From Lachnospiraceae bacterium (lineage in GTDB: Bacteria; Bacillota; Clostridia; Lachnospirales; Lachnospiraceae): a stretch of 12,374 nucleotides of DNA. The stretch is from the NCBI GenBank assembly GCA_900766925.1, contig CAAFXG010000153.1, forward strand, positions 1-12,374. The letters are read 5' to 3'. The translations under genes and the position numbers were made by a program. Positions within the stretch are counted from its first letter, which is position 1, and each line of letters begins with the position of its first letter. The notes under the pieces are model-generated. The model saw nothing but the letters and a program-made list of their open reading frames with translations, was not told the DNA's origin and did not search any database. Positions 1 through 6,136 of the stretch are shown here, one piece after another.

Positions 1-272
1 ATTTCAGAAGATATTGCTTTTCGGCAATCCAAAGAGGTAGTGTCCAATAGATGAAACAATGTGAAAAGTTTGCTTAATATCCTTCGTGTTTCTGCATCAC
101 TATGTGTTAAACGATGTGTTAGATAATAAATATCCGTAACTGATTTGGCTGTGATATATGCCTCAAACTGCATATTTGCAGAATAGATAAAAATCTTTTG
201 TGCAGCTTCAGCAAATGGAACACGGGACTGTAGGGCATCAATAATAACACAGGTATCAACTAAAATTCTCAT
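1..272 (-). CDS. PIN-domain (VapC-like) toxin, 3' end missing
   Basis: The visible 90 residues begin MRILVDTCVIIDAL, the typical start of a PIN-domain ribonuclease. D6 is the first metal-binding acidic residue, D12 is a nearby second acid, and S44-V-T-D47 resembles the second conserved PIN block. The gene continues past the left edge, so the C-terminal acidic residues cannot be checked. PIN toxins of type II systems usually cleave RNA and are neutralised by the adjacent antitoxin. The start codon overlaps the antitoxin stop in an ATGA arrangement (269-272), which indicates translational coupling. No separate ribosome binding site is needed. The pairing of a PIN toxin with a Phd/YefM-type antitoxin is known. 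The substrate is unknown. Confidence 0.85.
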   Translation of the reverse strand, partial: MRILVDTCVIIDALQSRVPFAEAAQKIFIYSANMQFEAYITAKSVTDIYYLTHRLTHSDAETRRILSKLFTLFHLLDTTSLDCRKAISSE

Positions 273-484
273 ATTGTATTCAAACTTTCATTACGTGCTT
301 CTTCTAAAGTCATATCTGTAGAAAGAACACCAAATAGTGATTTTGCAACATCTACTCTGTCCTGATATGGATTAGACAATTTAGCAACAACTTTTCCGTT
401 ACGAGTTATATAAATATCCTCTGTTTCAGCAAGCATAAGATATTTGCCAAGATTAGTTTTTAATTCAGTTGCGGTAATAGACAT
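269..484 (-). CDS. Phd/YefM-family antitoxin
   Basis: This 71-residue protein begins MSITATELKTNLGKYL and continues with an ITRNGKVVAKL segment. These are hallmarks of the Phd/YefM antitoxin fold: an N-terminal DNA-binding part with an 'ITRNGKPVAVL'-like strand, and a C-terminal toxin-binding tail. The start at 484 was chosen because AGGAGG lies at 493-498 with 8 bases of spacing. An upstream in-frame ATG at 538 would add 18 residues without a ribosome binding site and would place the start almost on the promoter. The protein should bind and block the PIN toxin encoded immediately downstream and repress its own promoter. It belongs to an isolated minus-strand operon; all other genes in the window run the other way. 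Confidence 0.88.
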   Translation of the reverse strand: MSITATELKTNLGKYLMLAETEDIYITRNGKVVAKLSNPYQDRVDVAKSLFGVLSTDMTLEEARNESLNTI

Positions 485-538
485 ACTATAATCCTCCTTT
501 TGGAAAAAGTTATAAATAACAAAATTATTCTTAATCAT

Positions 539-567
539 ATTATATACAAATTGTACGAAATTATCAA
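539..567 (-). promoter_or_regulatory. Sigma-A promoter of the toxin-antitoxin operon
   Basis: Read on the minus strand, the site is TTGATA (562-567), a 17-base spacer, then a perfect TATAAT (539-544). The spacing is ideal. Transcription would start near 532, leaving a leader of about 50 bases before the antitoxin start at 484. Putative antitoxin operators overlap and flank it. Confidence 0.75.
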
Positions 568-604
568 CGAGATCGTGCGATTAATTTGCTGTACATTATG
601 TACC
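545..604. promoter_or_regulatory. Putative antitoxin operator (TGTACA-like sites)
   Basis: Two palindromes sit in and beside the antitoxin promoter: TACAAATTGTA (545-555), inside the -10/-35 spacer, and the perfect GTACATTATGTAC (591-603). Together they contain TGTACG (552-557), TGTACA (590-595) and TGTACC (599-604). YefM-type antitoxins are known to recognise palindromes with a TGTACA core, so the match in sequence and position is suggestive. Binding here is inferred. The outer palindrome lies just before the -35 of the divergent kinase promoter, so it could affect both directions. Confidence 0.5.
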
Positions 605-606
605 TC

Positions 607-634
607 TTGTTTTTTTGTGTTCACATGTTAAAAT
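607..634 (+). promoter_or_regulatory. Candidate promoter of the two-component operon
   Basis: TTGTTT (607-612), 16 bases, then TAAAAT (629-634), with an extended -10 TG at 626-627. This would start transcription near 641 and give a leader of about 90 bases. The leader carries a small hairpin (ATAGC 661-665 with GCTAT 678-682) and two tandem copies of GATTAAAAAAA (690-711) just before the ribosome binding site. The -35 match is weak. Confidence 0.4.
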
Positions 635-729
635 GGAAAAGTGCTGTTAATTATATCAGGATAGCTTACTGTAATATGCTATTGAAAAAGATTAAAAAAA
701 GATTAAAAAAAGATGAGGAGGAGCAAAAC

Positions 730-1857
730 ATGACTTTTTTGATTGATAAAGCTGTACTTATGATTTTGTCCCTTCTTATGATTATTATTAATAAAAATGG
801 TGCTGAAAATATTGTTGCATTCTTATTTGGATTAGTGTTTACATGCATAAATATTCTGCTGGATGAAGATGAGGAAATGAATTTCAAATTTGATAGAAGA
901 AAATGTCTTGGAATGAGTATTTGTGCCTACGCTGTTGCATGCTTATTTGTTCCGGGACTTGTTTTTGTTGTGCCTGTTATTTTGTATGATGTATTTGCTT
1001 CAACAATGTATGTTCAGGGTGTGCTGATAATCGCAGTAACAATTTATGAGCTTGTTATATTACATACAGACCCATTCTGGATAGTATTTCTTGCTGTTAT
1101 TTCAATTTTTGCCATACTTTTGCAAAATAAGAGCATGCACCTTATTAATTTGGACAGGACTGTAAGAAGAATAAGGGATGACAGCGAGGAAAGAAATATA
1201 CTGCTGGCTGAGAAAAATAAGAATCTTATTGAAAAGCAGGATCAGGATATATATGTTGCAACCCTGAAGGAGAGAAATCGAATTGCGAGGGAAATTCATG
1301 ATAATGTAGGACATATTATAACCAGGACGCTGCTTCAGGTTGGTGCATTAATGGCGATAAATAAGGAGGAACCGTTGCACAGTCAGTTAAGCGGAGTAAG
1401 AGATAATCTTGATATTGCAATGAATAACATAAGAGAGAGCGTACACGATTTGCACGATGAGTCAATTGATATGGAGAACGCAGTGAGGGATATTGTATCG
1501 GGACTGCCGGATACGTTTATTTGTAAATTGGATTATGATATATCAAAGGAAATTGATAAGAAGTACAAGTATGCTATTGTTGGAATAGTCAAGGAGGCTG
1601 TCTCTAATATAATAAAATATAGTAGAAATGATATGGTCGATATAATATTAAGAGAGCATCCTGCGATGTATCAGGTTGTTATACATGATTATTCAAATAT
1701 AGTAAATAAAACTGAGAATATTTGTTTTGAATATGATGGAGCGGGAATTGGGCTTAAGAATATGAAGGATAGGGTGGAGAGTCTGAAGGGAAACATAAAT
1801 TTTTCTTCAGATAATGGCTTTAAAGTGTTTGTTACCCTGCCTAAGCCCCTAAATTAA
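730..1857 (+). CDS. Membrane sensor histidine kinase (HisKA_3 family)
   Basis: This 375-residue protein is the sensor of a NarX/LiaS/DesK-like two-component system. The first ~135 residues hold about five or six hydrophobic segments (roughly 4-20, 28-44, 62-88, 97-112, 116-133) and no large extracellular loop, so it probably senses the membrane or an intramembrane signal. A charged linker (140-185) leads into the dimerisation/phosphoacceptor helix ERNRIAREIHDNVGH, with H190. The ATPase part has an N-box KEAVSNIIKYS (288-298) and a G-box GAGIGLKNM (337-345). The usual DNGxG loop reads D320-Y-S-N, which is atypical. The start at 730 has AGGAGG at 716-721. An in-frame ATG at 586 lacks a ribosome binding site and lies upstream of the likely promoter. 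The response regulator follows after 15 bases. The signal is unknown. Confidence 0.9.
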   Translation: MTFLIDKAVLMILSLLMIIINKNGAENIVAFLFGLVFTCINILLDEDEEMNFKFDRRKCLGMSICAYAVACLFVPGLVFVVPVILYDVFASTMYVQGVLIIAVTIYELVILHTDPFWIVFLAVISIFAILLQNKSMHLINLDRTVRRIRDDSEERNILLAEKNKNLIEKQDQDIYVATLKERNRIAREIHDNVGHIITRTLLQVGALMAINKEEPLHSQLSGVRDNLDIAMNNIRESVHDLHDESIDMENAVRDIVSGLPDTFICKLDYDISKEIDKKYKYAIVGIVKEAVSNIIKYSRNDMVDIILREHPAMYQVVIHDYSNIVNKTENICFEYDGAGIGLKNMKDRVESLKGNINFSSDNGFKVFVTLPKPLN

Positions 1858-1872
1858 AAGGTGGAGGAGAAA

Positions 1873-2493
1873 ATGAAGGTATTAATTGTGGATGATGATG
1901 CACTGGTTGCAATATCGCTCAAGACAATTCTTGAGACAAATGATAATATCGAGGTTGTCGCAACAGGAAGCAGCGGCAAGGAGGCAATCTCTTTGTATCA
2001 TGAATACATGCCGGATATTTTACTTATGGATATTCGGATGGAGGGAATGTCGGGATTAGAGGCAGGAGAGCTTCTTCTTAAGGAGATACCCGATGCAAGG
2101 ATATTATATCTTACAACATTTATGGATGATGAGTATATAGTAAGGGCTCTTTCAATCGGTGCAAAGGGTTACATCCTGAAGCAGGATTTTGAGGGAATAG
2201 CACCTGCACTAATGGCAGTGTATCGTGGGCAGAGTGTATTTGGTCAGGATATTGTTGACAAGCTGCCTTGCCTTATCAAAAAAGAGAAGGGCTTTGATTA
2301 CTCGGAATATGGAATATCGGATAAGGAATTTGATATTATCGAGGAGGTTGCAGCCGGTTATAGTAATAAAGAGATTGCCGGACGCTTGTTCTTAAGTGAA
2401 GGAACGGTGCGCAATTATATAAGCACTATTTTAGAAAAGCTTGATTTAAGGGATAGAACACAGCTTGCAATTTTTTATTATAAAAATAAATAA
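1873..2493 (+). CDS. NarL/FixJ-type response regulator (REC + LuxR HTH)
   Basis: This 206-residue transcription regulator is the partner of the kinase just upstream. The receiver domain (1-120) shows the acidic pocket D7-D8, phosphoacceptor D53 in LLMDIRM, T81 and K103. The C-terminal LuxR-type helix-turn-helix (about 143-205) carries the family pattern GYSNKEIAGRLFLSEGTVRNY. The ATG at 1873 is preferred, with GGAGG at 1863-1867. A GTG at 1861 would add four residues but has AAAGG directly against it and no proper spacing. Only 15 bases separate it from the kinase stop, so the two are co-transcribed. Target genes are unknown. The ECF sigma operon 49 bases downstream is an obvious candidate or may be part of the same transcript. 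Confidence 0.92.
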   Translation: MKVLIVDDDALVAISLKTILETNDNIEVVATGSSGKEAISLYHEYMPDILLMDIRMEGMSGLEAGELLLKEIPDARILYLTTFMDDEYIVRALSIGAKGYILKQDFEGIAPALMAVYRGQSVFGQDIVDKLPCLIKKEKGFDYSEYGISDKEFDIIEEVAAGYSNKEIAGRLFLSEGTVRNYISTILEKLDLRDRTQLAIFYYKNK

Positions 2494-2497
2494 AGTT

Positions 2498-2526
2498 CCA
2501 TAAAATTTACATACAAATTCGTATAT
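2498..2526 (+). promoter_or_regulatory. Putative ECF-sigma promoter of the sigma/anti-sigma genes
   Basis: CCATAAAA (2498-2505), 14 bases, then CGTATAT (2520-2526). The identical two blocks with identical spacing recur at 4161-4189 before the VWA lipoprotein gene. A CGT-containing -10 element is typical of ECF sigma promoters, and ECF genes commonly autoregulate. Transcription would start close to 2531, leaving a very short leader that just includes AGGAGG (2532-2537). The -35 block does not look like the common GAAC core, so assignment rests on the duplication and context. Confidence 0.6.
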
Positions 2527-2542
2527 TAATCAGGAGGGGCGT

Positions 2543-3124
2543 ATGACAGATGAAATATTTCAGACTGCCATAACAGCTCTTGCGGGCGGAGATAAAAATG
2601 CATTGCGTCAGATATATGAAGCATACATAAAGCTTATTTATGTCGTGATACTGGATATTGTTAAGCGACGGGAGGACGCTGAGGATATTACATCAGAATT
2701 TTTTATCAAGCTCATAAGGGTGGCAGGAACGTACAGGAAGGGTTCATCGCACAAAGCATGGCTTGTGCAGATAGCCAGAAATATGGCAATAGACCATATG
2801 AGAAAATCGTCACATGAAATGCTGGAATTGGGTGAAAATGATAGTGAAAGCGATGAGAAAACAAGTGGAGTTATTGAGAGACACGGAGCAAAGGAAAGGC
2901 AGCAATCGACTGAAGCAAAATCGCTTTTAAAGGAAGATATGAAGCAGGCTATGAAATACCTTAAGCCTGAGGAAAAGCAGGTGATAGATTTAAAGCTTGT
3001 TGGTGATTTTAAATTTAAGGAAATCGCAGAACAGTTGGGTAAACCGATTGGAACAGTAACATGGCTATATAACGAGGGAATAAAAAAGCTAAGGAGGTGT
3101 CTGGCAGATTATGAAAAAGAATAA
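2543..3124 (+). CDS. ECF (group 4) RNA polymerase sigma factor
   Basis: This 193-residue protein directs RNA polymerase to a small regulon. Region 2 spans about 17-90 and contains EDAEDITSEFFIKL and the KAWLVQIARNMAIDHMRK block for -10 recognition and melting. A charged, low-complexity linker (91-130) follows. Region 4 (about 133-190), for -35 binding, has a helix-turn-helix seen in FKEIAEQLGKPIGTVTW. The start has AGGAGG at 2532-2537. The last 14 bases overlap the next gene, which encodes a membrane protein placed as an anti-sigma factor. This is the usual layout of a signal-responsive ECF pair. The linker is longer than in many ECF factors but not disruptive. Confidence 0.93.
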   Translation: MTDEIFQTAITALAGGDKNALRQIYEAYIKLIYVVILDIVKRREDAEDITSEFFIKLIRVAGTYRKGSSHKAWLVQIARNMAIDHMRKSSHEMLELGENDSESDEKTSGVIERHGAKERQQSTEAKSLLKEDMKQAMKYLKPEEKQVIDLKLVGDFKFKEIAEQLGKPIGTVTWLYNEGIKKLRRCLADYEKE

Positions 3125-4076
3125 TATAACAGATATAAATGAATATAAGAAAAATATGTCAGATAGCACCTTGGATGCTGCTTTAAAAGACGTTAGCGAA
3201 GCCAATGCTGATGTTGAACAGCTTTCAGATGAGATGCTTGAGGCATATCTTGATAATATAGATATGGAAATTCCTGATTTGTGGAATAGGATTGAAACCG
3301 GCTTTGATGCAGAGCTTTCAAACAGCGAATCAAAACAAACACGGGTTGTTAAATGGCGCAGATACGCAGGAATAGCTGCGGCCGTTCTTGTAATTGCAAT
3401 AGCAATACCGGTAGTTTTGCTAAATAATCGTTCTAACAAATCAGACTTAAATTATATCATGGAATATGAGGATAAAGGAAATTCGGATGATGGATATTAT
3501 GCCGATATGCAGTCGGCTGAGTCGGCGGCCGAGGATGCTTCGGATTCGTTTGTAGAAAGTGAAGAAACAACAAACGCTGAATTTTCAGAGGATTCCACAG
3601 AAGCAGGATTTGAAGATTTTGATTCCGTATCAAATAAAGGTAACAGTATATCCGGCGTAAATTTAGCTGATAACGTGGAATTAATAGAGATTGAACCGGC
3701 CAATAAACCATCAATGGGATTTTCATTTGCACTACCTGAGGGATGGAGCTATGAGGTCGAATATGGTGATGAGGAAGCCTTGGATTGTACCTCGGTATAC
3801 TTAAAGCCTGACAATTCATCACTTGAAGGCAGAATAGTAATCCGGTACGTTAAAAGCTTTGGTGTATGCGGAACCGGGCTTGAAGAAAAGCAAATAGATT
3901 TTAATGGATATGATGCATACCAAGGCTTTTATGATGGAAACGATACCTGGAGCTTTATAGTATTGCAGGGAGAGTATGAAAACTGTGTGATACTGAATGA
4001 AGCCGAATGGTATCAGGATTATAGCGAAGAAGCAGATAAAATATTATCAACAGTACAATTTAAATACTATGAATAA
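3111..4076 (+). CDS. Membrane-anchored anti-sigma-like protein
   Basis: This 321-residue single-pass membrane protein overlaps the sigma gene by 14 bases, which suggests coupled translation and a role as its anti-sigma partner. Residues 1-84 are cytoplasmic and charged. One hydrophobic helix (about 86-105) follows KWRRY. Then comes an acidic Ser/Asp/Glu-rich spacer (about 110-180) and an outer domain (about 190-321) containing FSFALPEGWSYEVEYG and many aromatic residues. No HxxxCxxC zinc anti-sigma motif is present, so any sigma-binding domain is of another type. The start follows AAGGAGG (3091-3097) at an unusually long 13 bases; the next in-frame ATG at 3159 has a poorer site. The outer domain could be the sensor. 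The function is inferred from context and topology. Confidence 0.72.
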   Translation: MKKNNITDINEYKKNMSDSTLDAALKDVSEANADVEQLSDEMLEAYLDNIDMEIPDLWNRIETGFDAELSNSESKQTRVVKWRRYAGIAAAVLVIAIAIPVVLLNNRSNKSDLNYIMEYEDKGNSDDGYYADMQSAESAAEDASDSFVESEETTNAEFSEDSTEAGFEDFDSVSNKGNSISGVNLADNVELIEIEPANKPSMGFSFALPEGWSYEVEYGDEEALDCTSVYLKPDNSSLEGRIVIRYVKSFGVCGTGLEEKQIDFNGYDAYQGFYDGNDTWSFIVLQGEYENCVILNEAEWYQDYSEEADKILSTVQFKYYE

Positions 4077-4124
4077 ATTAAAATGAGCATATCAACTCAG
4101 CAATAGAAAGGGGTAATATTCAGA

Positions 4125-4153
4125 CTGTTTATAAAGTTTAAAAAAAATATAAT
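4125..4153 (+). promoter_or_regulatory. Candidate upstream sigma-A promoter before the VWA gene
   Basis: A perfect TATAAT (4148-4153) follows a poor -35 CTGTTT (4125-4130) at 17 bases. The site sits in an A/T-rich stretch, so chance is possible. If used, its RNA would begin near 4160 and include both arms of the inverted repeat at 4172-4254. The rest of 4077-4256 holds the ECF-type promoter and that repeat; no gene is seen there. Confidence 0.3.
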
Positions 4154-4160
4154 TTTTTTC

Positions 4161-4189
4161 CCATAAAAGTTAAAATCTCCTCCGTATAT
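4161..4189 (+). promoter_or_regulatory. Putative ECF-sigma promoter of the VWA lipoprotein gene
   Basis: CCATAAAA (4161-4168), 14 bases, CGTATAT (4183-4189), followed by ATAA. It matches the promoter-like site before the ECF gene (2498-2526) in both blocks and in spacing, while the spacer between them differs. Expected transcription start is near 4195, leaving a leader of about 60 bases. This RNA would lack the left arm of the inverted repeat, because that arm (4172-4183) is inside the promoter. Confidence 0.62.
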
Positions 4190-4254
4190 ATAACATGAGC
4201 ATTTGAAATTAAGAAATTTGATTTACAGATAGCAGTGTTTAAGGAGGAGATTTT
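4172..4254 (+). promoter_or_regulatory. 12-bp inverted repeat masking the VWA ribosome binding site
   Basis: AAAATCTCCTCC (4172-4183) is the exact reverse complement of GGAGGAGATTTT (4243-4254), with 59 bases between the arms. The right arm contains the whole ribosome binding site of the gene starting at 4257. In any RNA starting upstream of 4172, pairing would hide that site. The match extends beyond the Shine-Dalgarno core into ATTTT, so it is not explained by the ribosome binding site alone. Confidence 0.6.
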
Positions 4255-4256
4255 TT

Positions 4257-6044
4257 ATGAGAAGAAGATTTATTAAAACCGGAAAAAAATTAGTATGTAT
4301 GGCACTTGCGGCAAGCATGATGATAAGCCTTGCTGCATGTGGCAGCAAGAGTGATACGAAAAATGAAACAGTAGCAACAGATAACCGGATTACCAATCAG
4401 ACAAATGCAATCGTACAGACAACTTCGCAGTCTTTGGAAGCAACGGAATGTTATGAAGAAGTAGTTGCTGAGTCAGAAATAGATATGGACAAAGGAATGG
4501 CATTTGATTCAGCTGTTAAAGGTGGGGCTATGAATGATATGGAATGTGTGGTTCCATATTATGACGGAGACTACTGTGAGGAACAGAATTTCAATACAAA
4601 TGAGTATAATGACGTTGCCGAGAATTCATGGATGTCAGTGAAGACATCTCCGCTTTCAACCTTTGCAGCTGATGTTGATACTGCATCATATTCTGAGCTA
4701 AGAAGCTATATTCTGAATGGATACGGAGAGATTCCGGCTTCAATGGTGCGTATAGAGGAGATGATAAACTATTTCCACTATGATTATGAAAGACCTACAG
4801 GTGACGATAGATTTGCAGTTTATACCGAGTATGCAGATTGTCCATGGAACAAAGACACAAAGCTTGCTCTTATATCGCTTAGTACAGAGGAGATTGATTT
4901 TTCCGAAGCACCTGCATCAAATCTTGTGTTTTTGATTGATACATCAGGTTCGATGTTTGATTCAAATAAGCTTCCTCTTGTTCAGCAGTCTCTTTGCATG
5001 CTGGCAGAGAATTTAACAGAGAAGGATAGGATTTCAATTGTAACCTATGCCGGTAGTGATGAGGTTGTATTAGAGGGTGTGACAGGTGACAACTATTATG
5101 AAATTAGTAAGGCAATTGAAAATCTCGAAGCTTATGGTTCTACAAATGGTTCAGCAGGAATCAATACTGCTTATGAAATCGCTGAGAAATATTATATCAA
5201 GGGTGGAAATAACAGGGTGATTCTTGCTACAGACGGAGACTTAAATGTTGGTGTTACCAGTGAGGGTGAGCTTGAGAAGCTTATAACGGATAAGAAAAAA
5301 TCTAATGTTTTTCTTTCTGTTCTTGGTGTAGGTTACGGTAACTTTAAGGACAATAAGCTTGAGACCTTAGCTGATAAGGGTAATGGCAATTATGCATATA
5401 TAGATTCAATTTTTGAGGCAAAGAGAGCACTTGTGGATGATATGGGTGCAAATCTTCTCACAGTTGCTAAGGATGTAAAGCTTCAGGTTGAATTTAATCC
5501 TGCACAGGTTAAGAATTACAGACTTATCGGATATGAGAATCGTACAATGGCTGCAGAAGACTTTAATGACGATACCAAGGACGGCGGTGAAATGGGTGCA
5601 GGTCACAGTGTAACAGCACTCTATGAAATTGCACTTGCAGATTCTGATTTTGAGTCGCAGGAAATTGAACTTAAATATAGTGGAAATGAAGCTTCTGAGG
5701 ATAATGAAGCAGTTGAGAAAAAGCTTGATTCATATGGTGATGAGCTGTTTACTGTAAGTGTAAGATACAAGGAGCCTGACAGAGACGTTAGTAAGCTTGA
5801 GTCATATGTTTGCAAGAGTAGTAATTACAATAAAAAGGGTTCAGATAATTTAAGATGGGCAGCTGCAGTAGCAGGCTTTGGATTATTGCTCAAGGATAGT
5901 CAGTATAAGGGAAGCTGTGATGCTGAAATGGTTCTTACTATTGCAAACACAGTTGCTGATAGTAAACTTGATGATTATAAATCAGAATTTATATCACTTG
6001 TAGAGCAGTATTATTGTGGTGAAGTACGTTACCTTGAAGATTAA
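4257..6044 (+). CDS. YfbK-like von Willebrand factor A (VWA) lipoprotein
   Basis: This 595-residue surface lipoprotein has a basic start, a hydrophobic core and lipobox L-A-A-C with acylated C28, then an acidic, Thr/Glu-rich stalk (30-120). Residues about 121-215 match the segment found before the VWA domain in YfbK-type proteins (SPLSTFAADVDTASYS...). The VWA domain (about 220-400) has an intact metal-binding MIDAS: DTSGS (228-232), T296 in GSTNGS and D326 in ATDGD. The C-terminal part (about 485-595) matches the YfbK C-terminal domain, with DNLRWAAAVAGFGLLL and the final EFISLVEQ. It probably binds a protein ligand or surface polymer in a metal-dependent way; the partner is unknown. Start: AAGGAGG at 4241-4247. 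Its promoter motif ties it to the ECF sigma factor upstream. Confidence 0.9.
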   Translation: MRRRFIKTGKKLVCMALAASMMISLAACGSKSDTKNETVATDNRITNQTNAIVQTTSQSLEATECYEEVVAESEIDMDKGMAFDSAVKGGAMNDMECVVPYYDGDYCEEQNFNTNEYNDVAENSWMSVKTSPLSTFAADVDTASYSELRSYILNGYGEIPASMVRIEEMINYFHYDYERPTGDDRFAVYTEYADCPWNKDTKLALISLSTEEIDFSEAPASNLVFLIDTSGSMFDSNKLPLVQQSLCMLAENLTEKDRISIVTYAGSDEVVLEGVTGDNYYEISKAIENLEAYGSTNGSAGINTAYEIAEKYYIKGGNNRVILATDGDLNVGVTSEGELEKLITDKKKSNVFLSVLGVGYGNFKDNKLETLADKGNGNYAYIDSIFEAKRALVDDMGANLLTVAKDVKLQVEFNPAQVKNYRLIGYENRTMAAEDFNDDTKDGGEMGAGHSVTALYEIALADSDFESQEIELKYSGNEASEDNEAVEKKLDSYGDELFTVSVRYKEPDRDVSKLESYVCKSSNYNKKGSDNLRWAAAVAGFGLLLKDSQYKGSCDAEMVLTIANTVADSKLDDYKSEFISLVEQYYCGEVRYLED

Positions 6045-6052
6045 AGGTTTGG

Positions 6053-6081
6053 TTGACAATAGCCTGCACTGACATTATCAT
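6053..6081 (+). promoter_or_regulatory. Sigma-A promoter of the expansin-like gene
   Basis: Perfect TTGACA (6053-6058), 17 bases, TATCAT (6076-6081), one mismatch from consensus. Transcription would start near 6089, about 48 bases before the GTG start at 6137. It begins 8 bases after the VWA stop codon and no terminator separates them. Confidence 0.72.
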
Positions 6082-6136
6082 CTATATTAGTATATCAGAA
6101 AGATTGAGTCAATATTAATAACAGGAGGATGAAGTA

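Noticed and set aside
485..538. Upstream in-frame start (538) for the antitoxin
   Set aside because: It has no ribosome binding site and would start almost on the promoter; AGGAGG at 493-498 sets the start at 484.
586..729. N-terminal extension of the histidine kinase from the ATG at 586
   Set aside because: It lies upstream of the candidate promoter and lacks a ribosome binding site, while AGGAGG precedes the ATG at 730.
1861..1872. GTG start for the response regulator at 1861
   Set aside because: The only purine-rich sequence is directly adjacent; the ATG at 1873 has GGAGG at usable spacing and gives the normal receiver-domain start.
3457..3822. Minus-strand open frames across the anti-sigma-like gene
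   Set aside because: They are composition-driven shadows with no ribosome binding site, no recognisable domain and unlikely protein composition.
4141..4160. A-tract/T-tract at 4141-4159 as a terminator after the anti-sigma-like gene
   Set aside because: It could form only an A/T stem without G-C pairs, so it is not a convincing intrinsic terminator.
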